Positions 34,130 through 41,520 of a stretch of 64,000 nucleotides of DNA are shown here, piece by piece. The notes under the pieces were generated by a model that made no database searches, was not told the DNA's origin, and worked only from the letters and a program-made list of their open reading frames with translations. Origin of the DNA: Sphingomonas sp. 32-62-10 (GTDB lineage Bacteria; Pseudomonadota; Alphaproteobacteria; Sphingomonadales; Sphingomonadaceae); NCBI GenBank assembly GCA_002280555.1, contig NCEE01000005.1, positions 62,001 to 126,000 on the forward strand, read 5' to 3'. The stretch's first letter is position 1. Every line of letters begins with the position of its first letter. The position numbers and the translations under genes are program-made.

Positions 34130-34806
34130 TGGGTTGGGCCATGCTGATCGGGATCGCTCTCGCGGCGGCCGCGCTGCTCTGGCGGCTAGGGGTGCCGCGC
34201 GTGTTATGGACGTCGAGCGCTGCGGCGCTTGTGTTCGGCGCGGCCGGTTATGCGCTGCAGGGATCGCCAAGCCTGCCTGCCAGCCCGGCCAAGGGCCAGA
34301 TCTCGAAACTTGATGTGGCTGCCGACATTGTCGAACTTCGGGGCGCCTTTTTCGGGCGTTTTACCCAGGATGCCGCGTACCAGACAGCGGCTGACGCGAT
34401 GATCCGCAGCAATGATTCAGCCGCCGCCGTCAAGGTGACATTGGGGGGTATCGACCGTATTCCCAAAAGCGTGCCGCTCTGGACTGAACTTGGCAGCGTG
34501 CTCGTCAAGCATGATGGTGGCAATGTTTCTCCAGCCGCGCTATTTGCATTCCGGCGGGCGATGTTCATCGCACCGCGTCATCCCGGGCCGCCCTTTTTCC
34601 TGGGGCTCGGCTATGCTCAGTCGGGCCAGTTGCAAAATGCACGGTTCTGGTGGCGGCGCTCGCTCGAGCTTTCGCCGCCCGGCGCGAGTTACCGCACCGC
34701 GATTCAAGAACGGCTGATGCTGCTCGATCAGTTCATCATGATGAGCCAGCAACAGGGCCAGGGTGGTGCTCCAGCAATGCCGCCCGCTACGGCGCCTGCG
34801 CCTTAG
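34129..34806 (+). CDS. ccmI: CcmI-like TPR protein
   Basis: A 225-residue protein with two N-terminal membrane helices (MLIGIALAAAALLWRLG and VLWTSSAAALVFGAAGYAL) and a periplasmic TPR-like helical domain (AALFAFRRAMFIAPRHPGPPFFLGLGYAQSGQLQNARFWWRRSLEL). It is probably the apocytochrome chaperone CcmI, shorter than the roughly 400-residue form in other bacteria. Last gene of the ccm operon, convergent with tspO with a three-base gap. Confidence 0.88.
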   Translation: MGWAMLIGIALAAAALLWRLGVPRVLWTSSAAALVFGAAGYALQGSPSLPASPAKGQISKLDVAADIVELRGAFFGRFTQDAAYQTAADAMIRSNDSAAAVKVTLGGIDRIPKSVPLWTELGSVLVKHDGGNVSPAALFAFRRAMFIAPRHPGPPFFLGLGYAQSGQLQNARFWWRRSLELSPPGASYRTAIQERLMLLDQFIMMSQQQGQGGAPAMPPATAPAP

Positions 34807-34809
34807 GCG

Positions 34810-35280
34810 CTAGGCAAATGGCCTATTGAGCCGAACGATCGCCCAGTTAAGCCAGGCAGCAAAGCTGACCCAGAGCAGATAAGGCACGATCAACAGGCTG
34901 GCGAAAGACGAGATCGGCCAGATCAGCGCCACCAGCAGCACCAGTGATACCCAAAGGAACACGACCTCCACCAGCGCCCAATCGGGCCGCTGCGCGCGGA
35001 AGAACAGCGGGCTCCATAAGAAATGGCAGACTGCGTTGGTTGAAAAGAGGCACAGCACGCGGCTGCGTTCCCAATTCTGGTCGGCGGCATACCAAGCAAT
35101 GATCGCCGACCAGGCGGCAAGCCCCAATATGATCGTCCAGGCAGGGCCGAACAGCCAATCGGGGGGCTGCAGACTTGGTTTTTTCAGGTTGCGATACCAA
35201 GGGCCGATCGGGGTCATCAGCCCGCCAGCTGCCCCGAGGAAAACGGCGCCGCCAATGCCCACGATTACGGGTGTTTCCAT
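34810..35280 (-). CDS. tspO: Tryptophan-rich sensory protein TspO/MBR family
   Basis: A 156-residue inner- or outer-membrane protein with five helices. The family pattern is GPWYRNLKKPSLQPPDWLFGPAWTIIL and WERSRVLCLFSTNAVCHFLWSPLFF. TspO binds porphyrins. In Rhodobacter the orthologue (crtK) represses photopigment genes in oxygen, which fits its place beside bchI. It is divergent from bchIDO across a short region with a PpsR-like motif. Confidence 0.94.
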   Translation of the reverse strand: METPVIVGIGGAVFLGAAGGLMTPIGPWYRNLKKPSLQPPDWLFGPAWTIILGLAAWSAIIAWYAADQNWERSRVLCLFSTNAVCHFLWSPLFFRAQRPDWALVEVVFLWVSLVLLVALIWPISSFASLLIVPYLLWVSFAAWLNWAIVRLNRPFA

Positions 35281-35308
35281 GTTGTTCCGCCTAGCCCGTC
35301 TTGTGGAG

Positions 35309-35326
35309 TGTCAAACAACTGGTACA
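35309..35326. promoter_or_regulatory. PpsR/CrtJ-like site between tspO and bchI
   Basis: TGTCAAACAACTGGTACA fits TGT-N12-ACA, extended to GTGT...ACAC on both sides. This is the spacing of the PpsR/CrtJ repressor box. It lies 8 bases before the preferred bchI ATG. Confidence 0.5.
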
Positions 35327-35334
35327 CGCAAAGG

Positions 35335-36249
35335 ATGCGAGCGTCCTTCCCATTCTCCGCCATCGTCGGCCAAGACGAAATGAAATTAGCCCTGCTGATC
35401 GCCGCGATTGATGCGCGGATCGGGGGCGTGATGGTGTTCGGTGATCGCGGCACCGGCAAATCGACTGCGGTGCGTGCACTGGCTGCCTTGTTGCCGCCGA
35501 TGCCGGTTGTTCCCGGCTGCCGTTATGGCTGCGCACCCGGCCAGGCGGTTTGCCCGACGCCCGAAACGCACCGACCCGGCAAAGCGAGTGCGCCAGTACC
35601 GTTCGTCGATCTGCCGCTGGGGGCGACCGAGGACCGCGTCGTGGGCGCGCTCGATCTCGAAAAGGCGCTTGGCCACGGCGAGAAGGCCTTTGAGCCGGGG
35701 CTGCTCGCCCGCGCGCATCGCGGCTTTTTGTACATCGTGCGACACGCGGCGCGCTTCGTGCTTGTCGGCAGCGGTAACCCCGAAGAGGGCGAGCTTCGTC
35801 CGCAGTTGCTCGATCGGTTCGGGCTATCGGTGGAGGTGCGGACCCCGCAGGACCTGAAGCAGCGCGTCGAAATCCTGAAGCGATGCGATGCTTATGAACG
35901 CACGCCCGACAGCTTTGCCAAGGAATGGGTGAAGGCCGAGCGCAAGACGCTGAAGCGGATCGCCAAGGGCAAGGAATTGCTTGCCGAGGTGGTGGTGCCG
36001 GATGCGGTGCTGACGCGGGCGTCGGAACTGTGCATCGCGGTGGGCGCGGATGGGTTGCGCGGCGAATTGACCCTGATGCGGTCGGCGCGGGCGCTGGCGG
36101 CGCTGGAGGGCGATGTGCAGGTGACCGAGACGCATCTGAAGCGCGTCGCGCCGCTGGCGCTGCGCCACCGGTTGCGCCGAAACGTGCTCGACGAAACCGG
36201 ATCGACCGCGCGGATCGAACGCGCAATGGAAACCATGTTCGCGGCATGA
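35335..36249 (+). CDS. bchI: Mg-chelatase ATPase subunit BchI with internal deletion of Walker B
   Basis: AAA+ motor subunit that drives Mg insertion into protoporphyrin IX with BchD and BchH. From ATG 35335 it is 304 residues, against about 335-345 usually. Walker A is intact (GDRGTGKST, residues 36-44), as are the I-specific CxxxPGQxVC-type insert and the later segment LVGSGNPEEGELRPQLLDRFGLSVEV (sensor 1 and Arg-finger area). However, residue 134 (...HRGFLYI) is joined directly to VRHAARF. The family has about 31 residues there, DEVNLLEDH...REGLS, containing the Walker B Asp-Glu. The frame is unbroken. The protein would probably bind but not hydrolyse ATP properly. A frame-extending GTG at 35308 is an alternative start. 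Confidence 0.93.
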   Translation: MRASFPFSAIVGQDEMKLALLIAAIDARIGGVMVFGDRGTGKSTAVRALAALLPPMPVVPGCRYGCAPGQAVCPTPETHRPGKASAPVPFVDLPLGATEDRVVGALDLEKALGHGEKAFEPGLLARAHRGFLYIVRHAARFVLVGSGNPEEGELRPQLLDRFGLSVEVRTPQDLKQRVEILKRCDAYERTPDSFAKEWVKAERKTLKRIAKGKELLAEVVVPDAVLTRASELCIAVGADGLRGELTLMRSARALAALEGDVQVTETHLKRVAPLALRHRLRRNVLDETGSTARIERAMETMFAA

Positions 36250-38006
36250 CGGAAGCGGGCGACATGCCGCCCCCCATGCAATCCGATATCTGGTCGGATG
36301 CGTTGCTGGCGGCGCGGCTATGCGCGATCGATCCCTCGCTTGGCGGGCTCGTGCTGCGGGGCGGCGGCGAAGCACGCGATGCCGTGATCGCCGCGCTGGT
36401 CGAAGGGCTCGGCGCGGGCGTGCCGGTGCGGCGGGTGCCATCGCATATCGATGATGAGCGGCTGTTGGGCGGGCTCGATTTGGGCGCGACATTGTCGACC
36501 GGGCGGGCGGTATCGCGGGTAGGCTTGCTGGCAGAGGCCGATGGCGGCGTGGTGATCGTGCCGATGGCCGAGCGAATGGCGAGCAGCACTGCGTCGCCGA
36601 TTGCCGCTGCGCTCGATACCGGAGAGGTAATCGCCGAGCGCGAGGGTATGGCGCTGCGCTCGCCAGCGCGCATCACGGTGGTGTTGCTCGACGACGGGGT
36701 GGAGCTTGATGAGCGCCCGCCGGTGGCGCTGGCCGAGCGGTTGGCGTTCTGGTTTGATTTCGGTGACGTGCGGACAGCCCTTGGGGCTGATCCGGACAAT
36801 GCTGGTTCGGCGCCGACACCAATCGGTAGCGACGTCACTGCTGCGCCTTCCTCTGATATTCTCGAGGCGATCGCCGCCACCACGTTGGCGCTGGGAATCG
36901 ATTCGGCGCGTGCACCAATCTTCGCGCTGCGTGCAGCGCGCGCGGCAGCAATACTGGCGGGTCGTTCCGTCATTACCGAGGATGACGTGATGATCGCTGC
37001 ACGGCTGGTGCTCGGCCCGCGGGCCACACGGATGCCTGCGCCGCCCGAGGCCGAACCCGAGGGCGAAGCGCCCGAACCGCCACCACCACCGCCGCCCGAG
37101 TCGGAAACGAGCGAGCAGGAAAGCGGCGATCCGCAGCCGCTGGAGGATGTGGTGCTCGAAGCCGTGCTCGCCTCGCTGCCGAAGGACGTGCTCGCGCAGA
37201 TTGCGGCAGGCGGGCAGCGGCGCGGACCACAGGGGCGGGGGCAGGGCAAGGGCGCGAAGCAGAAGTCCGCCACGCGTGGTCGCCCGGTCGGGGTGCGTGC
37301 CGGCATCCCGCGCGGCGGGCTTCGGCTCAGCCTGATTGATACGCTGCGATCGGCGGCGCCCTGGCAGCGCGTGCGCGGCGCAGAGGCTGGCCGGGTCAAC
37401 ATCCGCCGCGACGATCTGCGAATCCGCCGGTTCGAAAAAAAGATGGAGGCGACGACGATCTTCGCCGTCGACGCGTCGGGATCATCGGCGCTGGCGCGGC
37501 TTGCCGAGGCGAAGGGCGCGGTCGAGCTGTTGCTGGCGGAGGCCTATGTGAAGCGCGCGCAGGTGGCGCTAGTGGCATTTCGCGGGACGGTGGCGGAATT
37601 GATTTTGCCGCCGACTCGCTCGCTGGCGCGCGCGCGCAAGTCGCTCGGGGCCTTGCCCGGTGGTGGTGGCACGCCGCTCGCTTCGGGCCTGAATGCCGCG
37701 CGTGAACTCGCCGAAGCGGCACGCAAGCGCGGGCGCACGCCGTTTTTGGTGATCCTCACCGACGGCCGCGCCAATATCTGCGCCAAGGGCACGATGGTTC
37801 GTCAGGCCGCCGAGGATGATGCCGAAGCCGCCGCCAAGGCGATCGGCCTGTCAGGCATCGGCAGCGCGTTCGTCGATATCTCGCCGCGCCCCCGGCCCGA
37901 GGGTGCAAAGCTCGCCGCAATCATGGGCGCGCGCTATCTGCCCTTGCCTCGCGCCGATGCCCGGGCGATGCACGCCGCCGTCAAGGGAGCGCAACATGCT
38001 GACTGA
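36246..38006 (+). CDS. bchD: Mg-chelatase subunit BchD
   Basis: 586-residue partner of BchI. The N-terminal AAA+-like domain (about 10-255) has a degenerate nucleotide site. An acidic, Pro-rich linker follows (about 272-300), then a C-terminal von Willebrand A domain whose MIDAS is FAVDASGSSA (Asp409) with GGTPLASGL and LTDGRANI. BchD is the platform for the BchI ring and contacts BchH. The ATG at 36246 overlaps the bchI stop (ATGA). Confidence 0.95.
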   Translation: MTEAGDMPPPMQSDIWSDALLAARLCAIDPSLGGLVLRGGGEARDAVIAALVEGLGAGVPVRRVPSHIDDERLLGGLDLGATLSTGRAVSRVGLLAEADGGVVIVPMAERMASSTASPIAAALDTGEVIAEREGMALRSPARITVVLLDDGVELDERPPVALAERLAFWFDFGDVRTALGADPDNAGSAPTPIGSDVTAAPSSDILEAIAATTLALGIDSARAPIFALRAARAAAILAGRSVITEDDVMIAARLVLGPRATRMPAPPEAEPEGEAPEPPPPPPPESETSEQESGDPQPLEDVVLEAVLASLPKDVLAQIAAGGQRRGPQGRGQGKGAKQKSATRGRPVGVRAGIPRGGLRLSLIDTLRSAAPWQRVRGAEAGRVNIRRDDLRIRRFEKKMEATTIFAVDASGSSALARLAEAKGAVELLLAEAYVKRAQVALVAFRGTVAELILPPTRSLARARKSLGALPGGGGTPLASGLNAARELAEAARKRGRTPFLVILTDGRANICAKGTMVRQAAEDDAEAAAKAIGLSGIGSAFVDISPRPRPEGAKLAAIMGARYLPLPRADARAMHAAVKGAQHAD

Positions 38007-38889
38007 TCGCGCGCGCTGGGATGTCGAGGGGCGTGACTGGCCCAACCGGGCGCAGAGCCGGTTCGTCACGACCGACCGGGTCAAATGGCATGTCCAGGTG
38101 ATGGGCAGCGGGCCGGTGATCCTGCTGATCCACGGCACCGGCGCGGCAACCCATAGCTGGCGTGAACTGATGCCGTTGCTGGCGGCGCATTTCACCGTTG
38201 TGGCTCCCGATATGCCAGGGCATGGCTTCACTGTCGGTCGACCCCTGGGTGGCTTGTCGATGGGCGCGATGGCGCGGGCGGCGGGTGCGTTGCTTGCCGA
38301 ACTGCAACTCGAGCCTGCGCTCATCATTGGCCATTCCGCGGGGGCGGCAATCGCGGCGCGGATGGTACTCGACGGGCTTGTAGCGCCGACGGGGGTAATC
38401 GGCCTGAATGCTGCGCTTCAGCCTTTTCCCGGGCTTGCCGCCAAGATGTTTCCCACGCTTGCCCGGATGCTGTTCGTCAACCCTTTTGCGCCGCACATCT
38501 TCGCCGGCATCGCCCGCCAGCGCGGTGAGGCGGGGCGGTTCCTCGCGCGCAGCACGGGGTCAAAGATCGATGCAGCGGGGGCTGACTTCTATGGTCGGCT
38601 GTTCGCCACGCCCGCCCATTGCGCGGGAGCGATTACCATGATGGCCGACTGGGACCTCGAGTCGCTGGCGCGCGATTTGCCGCGCCTGTCGGTGCCGTTG
38701 CTGCTGGTGCATGGCGATGACGATGCGGCGATCCCGCTGGCGAGCGCTCAGGCTGCCGTTGCACAGGTGACCGGCGCACAGATCATCAGCTTGCCGGGAT
38801 TGGGGCATCTGGCGCATGAAGAGCAGCCGGGGGCGATCGCTGATCGGATCATCGGGTTTGCGCGGGCAATAGGGGTGATGGCAGCATGA
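37996..38889 (+). CDS. bchO: BchO alpha/beta hydrolase
   Basis: A 297-residue alpha/beta-hydrolase encoded in Mg-chelatase operons, presumed to assist Mg-chelation. The nucleophile elbow is IIGHSAGAAIA (GxSxG), the oxyanion region LLIHGTGAATHSW, the acid HGDDDAAIP and the His LPGLGHLAHEE. The start overlaps the bchD end by 11 bases. Confidence 0.94.
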   Translation: MLTDRARWDVEGRDWPNRAQSRFVTTDRVKWHVQVMGSGPVILLIHGTGAATHSWRELMPLLAAHFTVVAPDMPGHGFTVGRPLGGLSMGAMARAAGALLAELQLEPALIIGHSAGAAIAARMVLDGLVAPTGVIGLNAALQPFPGLAAKMFPTLARMLFVNPFAPHIFAGIARQRGEAGRFLARSTGSKIDAAGADFYGRLFATPAHCAGAITMMADWDLESLARDLPRLSVPLLLVHGDDDAAIPLASAQAAVAQVTGAQIISLPGLGHLAHEEQPGAIADRIIGFARAIGVMAA

Positions 38890-39047
38890 TCGGCGACAAT
38901 ATCGGATTACTCGAAATGGGCCTGGTGCTGGGGCTGACGCTAGTCTTCCTGGTCTACCAATATTGGTCGACTGGCCGCTCGATCGCCCGCGACAAAGCTG
39001 CGCGGGAGCGCGCCGCGAACAGCGCCCCGAGCGACTCGCAGCAATAA
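38886..39047 (+). CDS. 53-residue single-helix membrane protein downstream of bchO
   Basis: The ATG overlaps the bchO stop (ATGA), so it should be translated with bchIDO. MIGDNIGLLEMGLVLGLTLVFLVYQYW gives a short acidic head and one membrane helix. A basic then Ser/Gln-rich tail follows (STGRSIARDKAARERAANSA). I do not recognise a family. Coupling and the clear helix argue for a real gene, perhaps a membrane partner of the chelatase or carotenoid genes. It converges on crtC with a 10-base gap. Confidence 0.65.
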   Translation: MIGDNIGLLEMGLVLGLTLVFLVYQYWSTGRSIARDKAARERAANSAPSDSQQ

Positions 39048-39057
39048 GGCAATCGCC

Positions 39058-40062
39058 TCAAAGGATCGCGCGGGGCATCCTGAAGGGCAGCATTGCCTGC
39101 ACGATCGGCGAGCGGAACCGCCCCAGCGACAGGCTTTCATGCACCGCGTGCACGTCTTCTCCGAATAGCCGCGTTGAAAGGGCAGAGCGCGCATAAAAGG
39201 GCGCATCGACCCACGTCTTGGTCACCTTTGGCCGGAAATCGGCATCGGCGCGGGTCAGCCGATCGACCAGCCAGCCCGATCGCGGCAGCTTGGCGGCAGG
39301 CGGTTGCATCACATCATGCCAACGGCCCTGACGATCCATCTTCAATGCGAGATCAAACGGGGTGCCGTCACGGCGCGTGCCTTCGTACAGCACCGCGACA
39401 TCGTTCTTCAGGTGCGCGCGCGACCAGTGCCAGTCGTTGAAGCCTTCCTCCAGCGCTTCCTCACCGAAGTTCGAATCGAAATAGCCGCTGCCGTTCCAGC
39501 TGATTTCGGGATTGTTCATCGTCACTTCCACGCGCGCGCGCGGGGCCACGGGATGCCAGCGATGCTTGCCGGCATTGTCGAGGTGGAAACCGGTCGTCCC
39601 GATCATGTCGGGATAGACGCGCACCTGCCCGCGCACCGGATAGGGAAGCGGTGCCGATGTTTCGTTGATGTCGATGAGCAGCGAATTGCCGTCCCAATGC
39701 AGCCCGCTAGGTCCGACGATGAAGTTGTCCGCATCGCGGCGGACGCGGTGCCAGGGGCGTTCGGTCATCGCCCACGCATTGCCGCGCGGGCCGTTCATCG
39801 ACACGTTGATCGAACAGTGATTGGCCGGGCTGTGGCGGCCGCTGAGCTTGTAATAGGGTGAAAAGACGCTGCCGATGAAAGCGATGATGGTCAGACCGAA
39901 GCGGCCGTCGTCGCTGCAGGCGTCGATGTACCACCAGGCATAGCCCTGCGCATCGACTTCGACGTCGAAGCGAGGTCCTTGAGCAGGATATCGACGGCTA
40001 ATCCGCCGCTGAGGGCTGCCATCGGCACGCCGGCGCCCGGGTGGGTGCTCCCGCCCGCGCAA
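39058..40062 (-). CDS. crtC: Carotenoid 1,2-hydratase CrtC
   Basis: Adds water to the 1,2 double bond of neurosporene or lycopene-type carotenes in the spheroidene/spirilloxanthin route. The family core is clear: AQGYAWWYIDACSDDGRFGLTIIAFIGSVFSPYY, NHCSINVSMNGPRGNAWAMTER and FDSNFGEEALEEGFNDWHWSRA. The start is uncertain: the frame overlaps crtD by over 150 bases and offers no nearby ATG. TTG at 40062 is the first reasonable codon upstream of the conserved region, and ATG at 40116 is the alternative. Expressed as crtDC. Confidence 0.92.
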   Translation of the reverse strand: MRGREHPPGRRRADGSPQRRISRRYPAQGPRFDVEVDAQGYAWWYIDACSDDGRFGLTIIAFIGSVFSPYYKLSGRHSPANHCSINVSMNGPRGNAWAMTERPWHRVRRDADNFIVGPSGLHWDGNSLLIDINETSAPLPYPVRGQVRVYPDMIGTTGFHLDNAGKHRWHPVAPRARVEVTMNNPEISWNGSGYFDSNFGEEALEEGFNDWHWSRAHLKNDVAVLYEGTRRDGTPFDLALKMDRQGRWHDVMQPPAAKLPRSGWLVDRLTRADADFRPKVTKTWVDAPFYARSALSTRLFGEDVHAVHESLSLGRFRSPIVQAMLPFRMPRAIL

Positions 40063-41447
40063 TAGATACCAGGGATCGCTGTCCGGGCGCCCTGCCGGCG
40101 GAAGGACGCCGCCCATCCGTGCGAGGCCCGTCCATAAAGGGCTCCACCCGTCGAGGGAAACAGGCTCTCGAACGTTGCCGGAGTCGACAGCACCGTTGCC
40201 GATGGCGGAAGCTCCAGCGTAAGGCCCGCTCGCTCCGTAATCTGCAGCATCCGCGATTGGCATTGATTGATCTCCGCTTCGGTAAATCCGGGCCCGTCGC
40301 CATTGGCGGGGGCATTGACGAGAATTTGCAGGCGTTCGCGCCCGTCCGGCCCCACGCCGCGATCGTCGCGGTCCTGCGCGCAGATATAGACGGTGGGAAC
40401 GGAGGGCAGGCGGCCGGCCGCCAGATCGACGAACTCGGCTTCGTAATCGTTGGAAAAAAACACATTATGGTGTGCCAGCGGAAAGCCGCTGGTGGTGGTG
40501 TGGGCGGTCCACACCATGGCGCCGAACGATCGCTCAGACGGGGTCATGCCCGCCACAGCGCTGCTCACCGCTGCTCCGAACCGTCCCTCGGCAATCGCCG
40601 CCGGATCGGCGTTGCAGATGATCGTCGGCGCGGTCAGGCGCTCGCCACTGGCGAGGACCACGCCCGCAGCGTGACCCTGTTCGACCAAAATCTCGCGGAC
40701 GGGCTCGCCATAGCGATAGCGCGCGCCATTGGCCTTGCCGATTGCTTCCAGCCCGCGGGCAAGCGCGTGCATCCCCCCATCGACCAGCCAAACACCGCGC
40801 GCCTCGACATGTGCAATCAGCATCAATGTGCCGGGGCATTGAAAGGGGGAGGAGCCGCAATAGGTCGAATAGCGCCCGAACAGCTGGCGCAGACGCGGAT
40901 CAGCGAAATAATCACCAAGCGCGCCCCATAAGGTCTGGAAGGGGCGGGTGGTGAGAAGGTCAGCGGGGTTGGCCTTGCCCATTTCCCAGGCCAGCCGCAC
41001 CGGGCCTGCGCGCTGGCTGCGCAGGAAGGGCTTTTGCAGCGAGGTGAAGATTTGCTTCGCTTCCGCACAGAACCGGCGATAGCCATCCGCTGCATCGGCA
41101 CCGGCGAATTCAGCGATTGCTGCTTCGCTTTTAGCGCGATCGGCGAAGAGATCGAGCCGATCATCACCCCAGGCATGGCGCGCTAGCGTGGTGCTGGGGG
41201 TAAGCTTGACGTGATCGTCGAGCGACGCGCCGCAGCGATCGAAAATTTCTTCGAACACCTCACGCATGGTGAATACGGTTGGACCACCGTCTACTAGTGC
41301 ACCACCCGAATCGACCTGGCGCATCTTGCCGCCCGGAGCATTCGCCGCTTCGATGACCGTCACATCCAAGCCGCGCGCAGAGAGCAGGGCTGCACTGGTC
41401 AACCCTCCCACGCCGGCCCCGATGACGATTACCTTTTCGCGCTGCAT
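39891..41447 (-). CDS. crtD: Methoxyneurosporene/hydroxycarotenoid 3,4-desaturase CrtD
   Basis: A 518-residue FAD-dependent desaturase of the phytoene desaturase family. The N-terminal dinucleotide fold is VIVIGAGVGGLTSAALLSARG, then EAANAPGGKMRQVDSGGALVDGGPTVFTM. The C-terminal signature is GIYCAGGSTHPGAGVPMAALSGGLAVDILL. It introduces the 3,4 double bond after CrtC. Its place opposite crtF and next to crtC identifies it as CrtD rather than CrtI. AAAGGCCGGA precedes the ATG at 41447. Confidence 0.94.
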   Translation of the reverse strand: MQREKVIVIGAGVGGLTSAALLSARGLDVTVIEAANAPGGKMRQVDSGGALVDGGPTVFTMREVFEEIFDRCGASLDDHVKLTPSTTLARHAWGDDRLDLFADRAKSEAAIAEFAGADAADGYRRFCAEAKQIFTSLQKPFLRSQRAGPVRLAWEMGKANPADLLTTRPFQTLWGALGDYFADPRLRQLFGRYSTYCGSSPFQCPGTLMLIAHVEARGVWLVDGGMHALARGLEAIGKANGARYRYGEPVREILVEQGHAAGVVLASGERLTAPTIICNADPAAIAEGRFGAAVSSAVAGMTPSERSFGAMVWTAHTTTSGFPLAHHNVFFSNDYEAEFVDLAAGRLPSVPTVYICAQDRDDRGVGPDGRERLQILVNAPANGDGPGFTEAEINQCQSRMLQITERAGLTLELPPSATVLSTPATFESLFPSTGGALYGRASHGWAASFRRQGARTAIPGIYCAGGSTHPGAGVPMAALSGGLAVDILLKDLASTSKSMRRAMPGGTSTPAATTAASV

Positions 41448-41462
41448 TCCGGCCTTTCGAGC

Positions 41463-41519
41463 GTTGAGCAAGTCGATGGCAATTGACGCCCCCTGCTCAA
41501 CCGTCCAACTAATTGGACA
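41463..41519. promoter_or_regulatory. crtD/crtF divergent control region with PpsR-like palindrome
   Basis: The 73-base gap holds a perfect dyad GTCCAA-CTAA-TTGGAC. Read leftward it is TGTC-N10-GACG at 41502-41519, one base off the PpsR consensus. Beside it GTTGAGCA (41463-41470) and TGCTCAAC (41494-41501) form a second perfect 8-bp inverted repeat. Confidence 0.6.
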
Positions 41520-41520
41520 T

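Noticed and set aside
40116..40263. crtC starting at ATG 40263
   Set aside because: That stretch is the well-conserved crtD C-terminal half in another frame; the CrtC-frame translation there shows no family similarity.
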